A program made the translations under genes and the position numbers. A DNA stretch of 64,000 bases from Scybalocola_A sp900557175 (GTDB taxonomy: Bacteria > Bacillota > Clostridia > Lachnospirales > Lachnospiraceae): contig CALADH010000047.1 in assembly GCA_937890745.1 (NCBI GenBank), positions 1-64,000 on the forward strand, written 5' to 3'. Shown here piece after piece: positions 7,597 to 15,223 of the stretch (position 1 is the first letter of the stretch; each line of letters starts with the position of its first letter). The notes under the pieces are model-generated. The model was not told where the DNA came from. It searched no databases and saw only the letters and a list, made by a program, of their open reading frames with translations.

Positions 7597-7905
7597 ATGA
7601 CAACTACTTATGAGGAAAGAGCAAAAATCTTCAAGGCTCTAAGTGATGAGCGTAGGTTACGCATTTTAGAACTTTTGCATAATGGAGAAAAATGCACCTG
7701 TACTTTAACTGATGAAGTGAATATGCCGCAATCTTCGCTGTCCTACCACATGAAAATTTTATGTGAAGCAGGTATTGTGACTGGACGGGAGGACGGAAAA
7801 TGGACACATTACCAAATCAGTAAACAAGGCGGAGAAAAGGCACTGGCTCTATTGAAAGAGATTATTGCTGTTGACGAAACAAAAAGTAGTTGCGGTAAGT
7901 GCTAA
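7597..7905 (+). CDS. arsR: ArsR/SmtB family metalloid-responsive repressor
   Basis: A 102-residue winged-helix repressor. FKALSDERRLRILELL near residues 12-27 and SSLSYHMKILCEAGIV near 46-61 form the helix-turn-helix. C33-T-C35 lies on the helix where ArsR proteins bind As(III)/Sb(III) (family pattern CVC), and the tail C99-G-K-C102 gives further thiol ligands. GAGGTG lies upstream of the start. It should dissociate from the operator at 7568-7583 when metalloid binds, releasing the permease and thioredoxin genes. Glycine and alanine codons ending in A are more common here than in flanking housekeeping genes, which hints at transfer. Confidence 0.88.
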   Translation: MTTTYEERAKIFKALSDERRLRILELLHNGEKCTCTLTDEVNMPQSSLSYHMKILCEAGIVTGREDGKWTHYQISKQGGEKALALLKEIIAVDETKSSCGKC

Positions 7906-7916
7906 AATACCTAAAA

Positions 7917-7944
7917 GCCGTTCCAATATGGCAACGGTTTTTTT
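7917..7944 (+). terminator. Hairpin and T-run between arsR and arsP
   Basis: CCGTT pairs with AACGG, extended by an inner CC/GG, then a run of seven or more T residues. It lies inside the arsR-arsP gap and probably reduces read-through into the permease, giving more repressor than transporter. Confidence 0.6.
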
Positions 7945-7994
7945 CAAAAACTTCAAATCGAAAATTCTTGATTTTACGAAAGAGAGGTTAGCAT

Positions 7995-9008
7995 ATGCAG
8001 ACACTAAAAGGTGTTTGGGATTTCTTTCAGAATGAAATCCTTGGTATGAAATGGTTGAACCAACTGATAGGAAACCTGTTAGAAGCATGTGGTCTATCGA
8101 CAGAAACCCGGTTAGGAGGAAGCGTTCAGTTTTTTATTTATGATACCATAAAAATTATGCTGTTACTGAGCGTTTTGATTTTGATAATTTCGTATATTCA
8201 AAGTTATTTTCCTCCCGAAAGAACGAAAAAAATATTAGGGCGTTTTCGTGGGATAGGAGCAAATATAATAGCAGCCCTTTTGGGAACAGTTACACCGTTT
8301 TGCTCTTGTTCTTCTATTCCACTGTTTATCGGATTTACCAGTGCAGGTCTGCCGCTTGGTGTTACCTTTTCCTTTTTGATTTCTTCTCCTATGGTAGACC
8401 TTGGCTCACTTGTACTTCTTATGAGCATATTTGGTTGGAAAGTAGCAGTTGTATATGTTCTGCTCGGACTTGTAATTGCCGTTGCAGGAGGTACTTTAAT
8501 TGAAAAACTACACTTGGATAACGAAGTGGAGGAATACATCAGGAATGGGAAATCTGTTGATATTGGCCAGGAAGAATTGCACTTTAAGGACAGACTTCAT
8601 TTTGCGTGGGAACAGGTAGTATCGACTGCGAAAAAGGTTGCACCTTATGTTCTGATTGGCGTAGGTATCGGGGCGCTGATCCATAACTGGATACCAGAAG
8701 AAATCATTGTCAAGGTACTTGGAAATAATAACCCGTTTGGTGTAATTATGGCAACAATCGCCGGAGTTCCAATGTATGCAGATATTTTTGGAACAATTCC
8801 GATAGCGGAAGCATTACTTGCAAAGGGAGCATTGCTCGGTGTGGTATTGTCTTTTATGATGGGCGTTACAACATTGTCCCTACCGTCCATGATTATGTTG
8901 CGCAAAGCTGTAAAGCCAAAACTTTTGTGGATTTTTATTGCAATATGTACAATCGGAATTATACTGGTTGGCTATTTCTTTAACGCTATTTCGCCGATAC
9001 TCATTTGA
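7995..9008 (+). CDS. arsP: ArsP-type permease (DUF318), organoarsenical or metalloid efflux
   Basis: A 337-residue membrane protein with about eight hydrophobic helices in two similar halves. The family hallmark TPFCSCSSIPLFIGF lies near residue 98. ArsP relatives export trivalent organoarsenicals by an uncoupled route; other members of this permease family have no proven substrate. The start has AGAGAGG upstream. Its position between arsR and a CxxC thioredoxin-like gene supports a thiol-reactive metalloid substrate, but arsenic, antimony or another element cannot be distinguished from sequence. Confidence 0.85.
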   Translation: MQTLKGVWDFFQNEILGMKWLNQLIGNLLEACGLSTETRLGGSVQFFIYDTIKIMLLLSVLILIISYIQSYFPPERTKKILGRFRGIGANIIAALLGTVTPFCSCSSIPLFIGFTSAGLPLGVTFSFLISSPMVDLGSLVLLMSIFGWKVAVVYVLLGLVIAVAGGTLIEKLHLDNEVEEYIRNGKSVDIGQEELHFKDRLHFAWEQVVSTAKKVAPYVLIGVGIGALIHNWIPEEIIVKVLGNNNPFGVIMATIAGVPMYADIFGTIPIAEALLAKGALLGVVLSFMMGVTTLSLPSMIMLRKAVKPKLLWIFIAICTIGIILVGYFFNAISPILI

Positions 9009-9020
9009 AAAGAGGTGATT

Positions 9021-9059
9021 ATGTGCAATGTAAAAACAGACATCATTATGAAGTTTTGA
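9021..9059 (+). CDS. Possible 12-codon minigene
   Basis: ATG at 9021 opens a 12-codon frame (MCNVKTDIIMKF) preceded by AGAGGTGATT at ideal spacing. It contains one cysteine. It could be a leader peptide, a remnant of a longer gene or chance; nothing but the ribosome site supports it. A small CGCTTT/AAAGCG hairpin follows at 9065-9077. Confidence 0.25.
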   Translation: MCNVKTDIIMKF

Positions 9060-9100
9060 AAAAACGCTTTGAAAGCGAAAAATAAAAGGAGGTACTTATC

Positions 9101-9472
9101 ATGTCATTATTTAACAAAAAGAACAAGGAAAGAAAAATCCCTGCGTGTGCTTGCAACGCTGGCTGCCCGACAAGAGAGGCAACAGAAATCAAGCTGGAAA
9201 AAGAGTGCTGCGGAAAGACCGTCGATGGAATTTGCTGCATTAAGGTTTTAGGCTCCGGCTGCAAAAGCTGTCATGCGCTGTTAGAAGCAGTGGAGAAGAC
9301 AGTTCGCTCAATGGGGCTTACTATTGAAGTTGAATATGTTACTGACATGGAAAAAATCATGCAGTATGGTGTAATGAGTATGCCAGCACTTGTAGTAAAC
9401 GAACAGGTTGTTTCTATGGGAAAAGTATTGAAGGTAAATGACGTAGAAACCTTGTTGAAAAAATTCATTTAA
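9101..9472 (+). CDS. Thioredoxin-fold small redox disulfide protein
   Basis: A 123-residue protein. Residues from about 46 form a thioredoxin-like fold of the small redox-active disulfide protein family, with the active site C54-K-S-C57 and the cis-proline loop MSMPALVV near 91. The N-terminal 45 residues are a cysteine-rich extension (C16, C18, C22, C36, C37, C45, C46) that could bind metalloid or an Fe-S cluster. Start at ATG 9101 behind AAAGGAGG. As the third gene of the ArsR/ArsP operon it probably reduces or hands over the metalloid, or reduces ArsP thiols. Confidence 0.8.
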   Translation: MSLFNKKNKERKIPACACNAGCPTREATEIKLEKECCGKTVDGICCIKVLGSGCKSCHALLEAVEKTVRSMGLTIEVEYVTDMEKIMQYGVMSMPALVVNEQVVSMGKVLKVNDVETLLKKFI

Positions 9473-9507
9473 CAAATCCGACGTTTTCTTTTACCTTACA
9501 CGCTCTA

Positions 9508-9535
9508 CGTAAAGTTTTTGTAAAGTCCTGTAAAA
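9508..9535 (+). promoter_or_regulatory. Three tandem TGTAAAG-like repeats, candidate Pho-type operator
   Basis: GTAAAG (9509-9514), TGTAAAG (9519-9525) and TGTAAAA (9529-9535) repeat at 11 and 10 base intervals, that is, on one face of the helix. A TATTAT hexamer lies at 9544-9549. Tandem direct repeats with helical phasing just upstream of a -10 are typical of OmpR/PhoB-class response regulators, and the gene downstream is a phosphate transporter. Confidence 0.5.
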
Positions 9536-9623
9536 TATGTGCATATTATGTTGTATTTTTTGGAAAATTGCTGTAAAAATAAAATTGTGATTTTTAAGAT
9601 TTTATTTTTTCAGGGAGGATATC

Positions 9624-11264
9624 ATGAAATTAACAGACCTTTTCGGACTTTTGGGAGGCCTCGCATTATTCTTATATGGTATGCAGATGATGAGCGGCGG
9701 TCTTGAGGCGGCAGCCGGAAATAAGATGAAAAAGATTTTGGAAAAACTGACTGCCAACAGATTTTTAGGCGTTTTAGTCGGCGCGGGTATCACGGCGGTC
9801 ATTCAGTCGTCTTCAGCGACAACGGTTATGGTTGTCGGTTTCGTAAACTCCGGCATGATGACACTTCGTCAGGCTGTATGGATTATTATGGGCGCCAATA
9901 TCGGTACAACGATTACAGGACAGCTGATTGCCCTCGATATCGGACAGCTTGCACCGCTGATTGCCTTCTTAGGTGTTGCACTGATTGTATTTATTAAAAA
10001 TCAGAAAGTTCACAATTACGGACTGATTGTAGCCGGTCTCGGTATTTTATTTATCGGTATGGAAATGATGAGCGGCTCTATGGAACCACTCAGAGAAATG
10101 CCTGCCTTTGTTGACTTGATGACAAAATTCTCAAACCCTGTGCTTGGTATTTTAGCCGGTATGATTTTTACAGCAGTCATTCAGTCATCTTCAGCCTCCG
10201 TCGGTATTTTGCAGTCACTTGCAAAGACAGAGCTGATTGCACTGCCAAATGCCGTTTATGTTCTTTTTGGTCAGAATATCGGTACATGTATTACAGCTGT
10301 GCTTGCTTCAATCGGTACAAGCCGCAGCGCTAAAAGAACAACAATTATCCATTTAATGTTTAACCTTATCGGTACAACAATCTTCACCGTCGTATGTATT
10401 CTGACGCCGCTGACAAGCTTTGTTGAAGGCCTGACACCGGGCAATGTATCGGCACAGATTGCAAATATGCATACACTTTTTAACGTTGTGACAACACTGT
10501 TATTGCTTCCTTTCGGTAATTATCTTGCAAAGGCAGCGGAAAAAATCCTTCCTGAAAAGGCCGAGGAAAAACAGGAACAGATGCATCTTGAATATTTGCA
10601 TTCCATGGAAATGAAAGGTGAAAGCCATATCGGTCTTTCTGCCATCCTTTTAAATGACATTAAAAGAGAGCTTGCAAGAATGTTATCTATGACAAAGGAC
10701 AATGTCCGCGAAAGCTTCGATATTGTTCTCGGCAAAAATGCAGATAAGCTTGCCGATGTTGAAGCAAGAGAAGATTATATTGACTTTTTAAACAAAGAAA
10801 TTTCCAAATATATTTCCAAGGCACTTGTTTCAGAAAGCAATGTCAAGACAACAAAACGTGTCAGCGCCTTATTTAAAGTGTGCGGCAATCTTGAGCGTAT
10901 CGGCGACCATGCCATGAATATCAGTGAATATACAAGGCTGATGTCTGAAAAGGGCATTGCGCTTTCAAAAGAAGAAATGGAAGAAATCGGCGCTATGCAG
11001 GAAGCAAGTATTCAGGCAATCGAGGCACTTGAGACACTGGCTGCTACCTCCGGCAAAGATATCAGCGCTGTCGAGCAGTGGGAACAAAAAATTGACGATA
11101 TGACAGAAAAGTTCCGTGCCAATCAGACTGCGCGTATGCAGGCAGGCAAATGCTCCGACGAATCCTGTGTCATCTATTCTGAAATGCTTACCGATTTTGA
11201 ACGTATCGGTGACCATGTATTAAACATCGGACAGGAGATGGGCAAAGGCAAAGTAGGCGCCTAA
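9624..11264 (+). CDS. Na/Pi cotransporter with C-terminal PhoU-like domain
   Basis: A 546-residue protein of the NptA/YjbB family (PF02690 type). Two inverted transport repeats carry the signature QSSSAT near residue 61 and QSSSAS near 190, with GANIGTT and GQNIGTC as paired substrate-site loops. From about residue 335 the sequence becomes a helical bundle with two PhoU-like repeats (ERIGDHAMNISE and ERIGDHVLNIGQ). It is predicted to move phosphate with sodium across the membrane, the PhoU part acting as a regulatory cytoplasmic domain. It is monocistronic: phased repeats upstream and a strong terminator downstream. Confidence 0.92.
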   Translation: MKLTDLFGLLGGLALFLYGMQMMSGGLEAAAGNKMKKILEKLTANRFLGVLVGAGITAVIQSSSATTVMVVGFVNSGMMTLRQAVWIIMGANIGTTITGQLIALDIGQLAPLIAFLGVALIVFIKNQKVHNYGLIVAGLGILFIGMEMMSGSMEPLREMPAFVDLMTKFSNPVLGILAGMIFTAVIQSSSASVGILQSLAKTELIALPNAVYVLFGQNIGTCITAVLASIGTSRSAKRTTIIHLMFNLIGTTIFTVVCILTPLTSFVEGLTPGNVSAQIANMHTLFNVVTTLLLLPFGNYLAKAAEKILPEKAEEKQEQMHLEYLHSMEMKGESHIGLSAILLNDIKRELARMLSMTKDNVRESFDIVLGKNADKLADVEAREDYIDFLNKEISKYISKALVSESNVKTTKRVSALFKVCGNLERIGDHAMNISEYTRLMSEKGIALSKEEMEEIGAMQEASIQAIEALETLAATSGKDISAVEQWEQKIDDMTEKFRANQTARMQAGKCSDESCVIYSEMLTDFERIGDHVLNIGQEMGKGKVGA

Positions 11265-11269
11265 ATCAT

Positions 11270-11315
11270 AAAAATAAGCTTCAGTTCTTTGAAGGAAACT
11301 GAAGCTTATTTTTAT
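11270..11315 (+). terminator. Bidirectional terminator between Na/Pi and MATE genes
   Basis: A perfect 14-base stem (AATAAGCTTCAGTT with AACTGAAGCTTATT) is flanked by A and T runs on both sides, serving the convergent genes. Confidence 0.9.
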
Positions 11316-11342
11316 GATGATAAGAAAACTGTTTCGCTGTTT

Positions 11343-12668
11343 TTACATCACATTCTTTTTTTCTTTTCTGTAAATGACAATACCGATAAGCATTGTAACA
11401 AGTTCGGCTGCCGGGAAAGCAAACCATATGCCGCTGCTGCCGACGATTACCGGAAGAACGCATACAAATATAACAATCAATATACAGCCCCTGAGCATGC
11501 AAAGCAGCAGCGAAGCGGCCGCTTTGGCAACAGACTGAAAATAACATATAAAAACCATATTAACGCCCAGAAAAATAAAGCCGGAAAAATAAATACGGAT
11601 GGCAGGCGCTGACAATGAAAGTATCGTCGCATCCGGATGAATAAAAATATAAGTAAACAGATTCGGAACGACAAAACCTAAAATCACAGGAACAGCACAT
11701 ACAACAAGGGAAGTCCGTATAGATAACGACTGAACCTTTAAAAGGCGCTTTGACAAACCGGCGCCGTAATTAATCGATAGAATCGGCTGTGCAGCCTGCT
11801 CGATCCCTTTACAAAGACATGTAACAACAATTGCTGTATTGCATATAATACCGTAAACTGTAATGCCCGTATTTCCGAAATATTTTAAAAGCTGCTGATT
11901 GAAAACAAAAATCGTAAAACCTGACGCTGCTTCAATAATAAAGCTTGTAAAACCATTGACAAAAATGTCCCTGATATAAGATAAGCGCATATTTTTTACA
12001 GAAATCCGGAGCTGATTTTTTTTCGATAAAAAATGTGTCAGCAAAATGATCACTGTCAGAGTTGAACCGATAACTGTCGCCAGTGCCGCACCAAACATAC
12101 CCATATCCATCGGATAAACAAAAATATAATCAAGAATAATATTTGCCACACCACCGGCAATAACGCCATTCATCGAAAGCTTCGGCGCACCGTCATTTCG
12201 GATAAATGTCTGCAAAAATGAGGAAAATAAAAAGGCGCCGGCTCCCCATACAATGCACGGAATATAATCCATAATATATCCGATTGTCTCATCCGTTGCT
12301 CCAAGCATCCATGCGATATCTTCCATAAAAATAACGCAGAGCACTGTTGCAATCACCCATATGGCGCCATTTAAGAAAAGTGCCATTGTGAAAAATGCAT
12401 CTGCCTTTTCCTTATTGCCGCTGCCGCGGTGAATCGACATAAGCACCGAACCGCCGACACCAAACAAAAGGCCAAAGCCAAAAAATACGTTATATACCGG
12501 AAGCGCTATATTAAGCGCGGCAACCGCAGTAGCGCCGATGCCTTTACCGATAATAATCGTATCTGCCAGCACATAAATCGATGTGACCATCGTTGCACAG
12601 ATTGCCGGAATAAGATAGTGAAAAAACAGATGATTCACTGGTTTTTCGATAAAATCTTTCGTATTCAT
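11343..12668 (-). CDS. MATE family multidrug/organic cation exporter
   Basis: A 441-residue membrane protein with twelve predicted helices in two related halves, typical for MATE transporters. The N-terminal segment (YLIPAICATMVTSIYVLADTIIIG) and the matching second half (ILSINYGAGL near 310) are diagnostic. It would exchange drugs, metabolites or peptides for Na+ or H+. Start ATG behind AGAAAGAGGTTAG. It is transcribed alone, divergently from aroF, with operator-like palindromes in the shared region. Confidence 0.9.
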   Translation of the reverse strand: MNTKDFIEKPVNHLFFHYLIPAICATMVTSIYVLADTIIIGKGIGATAVAALNIALPVYNVFFGFGLLFGVGGSVLMSIHRGSGNKEKADAFFTMALFLNGAIWVIATVLCVIFMEDIAWMLGATDETIGYIMDYIPCIVWGAGAFLFSSFLQTFIRNDGAPKLSMNGVIAGGVANIILDYIFVYPMDMGMFGAALATVIGSTLTVIILLTHFLSKKNQLRISVKNMRLSYIRDIFVNGFTSFIIEAASGFTIFVFNQQLLKYFGNTGITVYGIICNTAIVVTCLCKGIEQAAQPILSINYGAGLSKRLLKVQSLSIRTSLVVCAVPVILGFVVPNLFTYIFIHPDATILSLSAPAIRIYFSGFIFLGVNMVFICYFQSVAKAAASLLLCMLRGCILIVIFVCVLPVIVGSSGIWFAFPAAELVTMLIGIVIYRKEKKNVM

Positions 12669-12742
12669 AATCTAACCTCTTTCTAAAAAATCATACGTTT
12701 AAACAGTCTATCATAATTTTTGCACTTTGAAAAGTAAGTTTT

Positions 12743-12766
12743 GCTTTAAAGCGTTAAACTTTAACG
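12743..12766 (+). promoter_or_regulatory. Two adjoining palindromes in the MATE-aroF intergenic region
   Basis: GCTTTAAAGC (12743-12752) is a perfect 10-base palindrome and is followed at once by CGTTAAA-C-TTTAACG (12752-12766), perfect around a central C. Both lie upstream of the aroF promoter and could bind a dimeric regulator for either gene. Confidence 0.4.
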
Positions 12767-12783
12767 TGCTGAAAAGTTTTTTG

Positions 12784-12812
12784 TTGACAAAACGCCGCAA
12801 TATCTGTATGCT
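12784..12812 (+). promoter_or_regulatory. Promoter of aroF
   Basis: TTGACA (12784-12789), 17-base spacer, TATGCT (12807-12812). Confidence 0.75.
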
Positions 12813-12848
12813 ATACTATAATATAAAATCTCACAGGGAGGACATGAC

Positions 12849-13859
12849 ATGATTATTGTTTTAAAAAAGGATGCCGCACCAAATAAGGTGGACGCCTTAA
12901 AAGAAAAACTGACACACATGGGGCTGAAGCTTCACCTGTCACAGGGCGAGGATACGATGCTGATCGGCCTCATCGGAGATACATCTGAACTTTCCGAGGA
13001 CGCTTTTTATGCACTGGATATTGTTGAATCTGTCAAGCGTATTAAAGAGCCTTATAAAAAAGCAAACCGAAGCTTTCATCCCGAAGATACGGTCATTGAC
13101 ATTTGCGGCGTAAAACTTGGCGGCGGACATTTTCAGGTCATTGCCGGTCCATGCTCTGTCGAAACAAGAGAACAGATGATCGAAGTTTCAGAAGATGTCA
13201 AAGCTTCCGGCGCAGGACTGCTTCGCGGCGGTGCATTTAAACCGAGAACTTCACCTTATGCTTTTCAGGGACTTGGCAGCGACGGACTGAAGCTTCTGCT
13301 GGAAGCCAAAAAGGCGACCGGACTTCCTGTTGTCACAGAAATCATGCAGATCGGACATCTCGATTTATTTGAGGATGTGGACGTAATTCAGGTCGGTACA
13401 AGAAATATGCAAAACTTTGAGCTTTTGAAAGAACTCGGCAAAGTTAATAAACCGATTTTATTAAAACGAGGCATGTCAAACACGTTAGATGAACTTTTAA
13501 TGAGCGCCGAATATATTATGGCCGGCGGCAATGAACAGGTCATTTTGTGTGAACGCGGTATCCGCACTTTTGAAACATCTATGAGAAATACACTTGATAT
13601 TTCCGCTATTCCGATGCTTAAAAAGAAAACACACCTGCCAGTCATCGTTGATCCGAGCCATGCCGCAGGACTTAAATTTATGGTTGAACCGCTGACAATG
13701 GCAGCCATTGCCGCAGGCGCCGACGGTGTCATGATCGAGGTTCACAATAACCCTGAAAAAGCATTATGTGACGGTATGCAGTCACTGACACCAAAAATGT
13801 TTGACAATGTCATGACGAAAGTCAAGGCAGCTGTGCCGTTTTTCGGAAAAACACTGTAA
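12849..13859 (+). CDS. aroF: 3-deoxy-7-phosphoheptulonate synthase (DAHP synthase, type I-beta)
   Basis: First enzyme of the shikimate pathway: condenses phosphoenolpyruvate and erythrose 4-phosphate. The 336-residue chain begins with a ferredoxin-like regulatory domain (residues 1-70) and continues with the TIM barrel. Family motifs are AGPCSVE near residue 100, RGGAFKPRTSPYAFQG near 126-141, and VDPSHAAG near 265. This N-terminal domain is the type found in enzymes feedback-regulated by aromatic amino acids or prephenate. Start ATG behind AGGGAGG. It is alone here; the next pathway gene, aroB, lies 49 kb downstream. Confidence 0.95.
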   Translation: MIIVLKKDAAPNKVDALKEKLTHMGLKLHLSQGEDTMLIGLIGDTSELSEDAFYALDIVESVKRIKEPYKKANRSFHPEDTVIDICGVKLGGGHFQVIAGPCSVETREQMIEVSEDVKASGAGLLRGGAFKPRTSPYAFQGLGSDGLKLLLEAKKATGLPVVTEIMQIGHLDLFEDVDVIQVGTRNMQNFELLKELGKVNKPILLKRGMSNTLDELLMSAEYIMAGGNEQVILCERGIRTFETSMRNTLDISAIPMLKKKTHLPVIVDPSHAAGLKFMVEPLTMAAIAAGADGVMIEVHNNPEKALCDGMQSLTPKMFDNVMTKVKAAVPFFGKTL

Positions 13860-13886
13860 AAAAGGCTTTATACCAGCCTTTTAAAT
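13858..13886 (+). terminator. Terminator after aroF
   Basis: AAAGGCT pairs with AGCCTTT around TTATACC, with A and T flanks. Confidence 0.7.
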
Positions 13887-13900
13887 TTAAGGAGGATTTT

Positions 13901-14209
13901 ATGGTATATCATATTGTTATGTGGAAATTTAAACCTGAAATTAAAGAAGAAGATAAGGCGGCATTAAAGGCCGCAATGTGCACAAATTTAAAAAGTCTTG
14001 TCGGCAAGGTACCCGGCCTTTTATCGCTTGATTTTGTCACTGCACCGATACCGTCGTCAACTCATGATATGGCACTTGTGAGCACACTTGAAAAAGCGGA
14101 GGATATCCGTGTCTATGCAAACCACCCTGACCATCTTCATGTAGCCAATACATACATCCGCCCATTTGTGTGCGAACGCAGCTGTCTTGACTACGAAGTC
14201 ATGCAATAG
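13901..14209 (+). CDS. Dabb (stress-responsive A/B barrel) protein
   Basis: A 102-residue single Dabb domain: starts YHIVMWKFKPE, contains the core GLLSLDF and ends with the conserved NHPDHLHVANTYIRPF at about residues 73-90. Dabb proteins form dimeric alpha/beta barrels, some with enzymatic roles, most uncharacterised. Start behind AAGGAGG, and 11 bases before uppP, so co-transcribed with it. The function here is unknown. Confidence 0.85.
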   Translation: MVYHIVMWKFKPEIKEEDKAALKAAMCTNLKSLVGKVPGLLSLDFVTAPIPSSTHDMALVSTLEKAEDIRVYANHPDHLHVANTYIRPFVCERSCLDYEVMQ

Positions 14210-14220
14210 GGAGGTTATTT

Positions 14221-15078
14221 ATGGATTTTATGCAGCTTCTTATTGCAGCACTTTTCGGACTTGTCGAAGGTATTACAGAATGGCTTCCTGTCAGCAGCAC
14301 CGGACATATGATTCTTCTCAACGAACTTATATCCTTTAACGTTTCAGAAGAATTTTACAGCATGTTTGAAGTTGTTATACAGCTCGGTGCCATTATGGCC
14401 GTCGTTATTCTCTTTTGGAAGGATATTTTTCCGTTCGGGCGAAAGAATAATAAAGAACCGCTGAAAAAAACCGGGGTACTGTCTTATGTTAAAAAGGATA
14501 TTTTCATTCTGTGGTTTAAAATATTAATAGCCTGCATCCCTGCGGCAGTGATCGGTCTTTTATTTGATGATGAAATTGAAGCGCTCCTTTACAGATATGA
14601 GGTTGTTGCAGCCGCACTGATTATTTTTGGTGTTGCCTTTATCTTAATCGAATCAAGGAACAAAAAAAAGCAGGCAAAGGTCACGCGGCTTGCCGATTTA
14701 ACTTATTCTTTTGCCTTTTTTATCGGCGTATTTCAGCTGATTGCCGCTATATTTCCGGGAACATCCCGCTCAGGTGCAACCATTGTCGGCGCCCTTCTTT
14801 TAGGTGTTTCAAGAACCGTTGCCGCAGAATTTACATTCTTTCTTGCAATTCCTGTAATGTTTGGTGCAAGTCTTTTAAAGCTTGTAAAATTCGGCTTTGC
14901 TTTTACAGGAAGTGAGGCGGCCATTCTTGCCGTCGGTATGCTTGTCGCCTTTGTTGTTTCAATTTTTGTCATTAAATTTTTGATGGACTATATTAAAAAG
15001 CATGATTTTAAAGTATTTGGATGGTATCGGATTATCCTCGGCGCAGCCGTCATTATTTTCTTTACAATTGCACGGTAA
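14221..15078 (+). CDS. uppP: Undecaprenyl-diphosphate phosphatase
   Basis: A 285-residue polytopic enzyme (BacA/UppP family) that dephosphorylates undecaprenyl pyrophosphate so that the lipid carrier for peptidoglycan can be recycled; over-production gives bacitracin resistance. Catalytic motifs are visible: EGITEWLPVSSTGH near residues 17-30 and PGTSRSGAT near 178-186. Length and membrane pattern are normal. Start ATG behind GGGAGG. Confidence 0.96.
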   Translation: MDFMQLLIAALFGLVEGITEWLPVSSTGHMILLNELISFNVSEEFYSMFEVVIQLGAIMAVVILFWKDIFPFGRKNNKEPLKKTGVLSYVKKDIFILWFKILIACIPAAVIGLLFDDEIEALLYRYEVVAAALIIFGVAFILIESRNKKKQAKVTRLADLTYSFAFFIGVFQLIAAIFPGTSRSGATIVGALLLGVSRTVAAEFTFFLAIPVMFGASLLKLVKFGFAFTGSEAAILAVGMLVAFVVSIFVIKFLMDYIKKHDFKVFGWYRIILGAAVIIFFTIAR

Positions 15079-15115
15079 AGTTGTCGGATAATCACCTTTA
15101 AATAACATTTTCTTC

Positions 15116-15144
15116 TTGCAATATCGATGCTTTTACGTTAGAAT
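15116..15144 (+). promoter_or_regulatory. Promoter of serS
   Basis: TTGCAA (15116-15121), 17-base spacer, TAGAAT (15139-15144). The transcript would start near 15151 and carry a leader of about 70 bases. Confidence 0.6.
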
Positions 15145-15172
15145 AAAAACAGCAGACAAAACAATTTATTGC

Positions 15173-15211
15173 TTTTCAACCCTGTTTTTACAGGGTTGAA
15201 AGGCTTTTTTT
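15173..15211 (+). terminator. Terminator-like hairpin in the serS leader
   Basis: A 12-base stem (TTTCAACCCTGT with ACAGGGTTGAAA) is followed by GGC and seven T residues, then directly by the AGGAGG of serS at 15212. It lies downstream of the serS promoter, so it may attenuate serS; alternatively it simply ends uppP transcripts. Confidence 0.7.
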
Positions 15212-15223
15212 AGGAGGAAACCC

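Noticed and set aside
12849..14209. Riboswitch or T-box before aroF
   Set aside because: The leader from the predicted start to the ATG is under 40 bases, too short for such an element.
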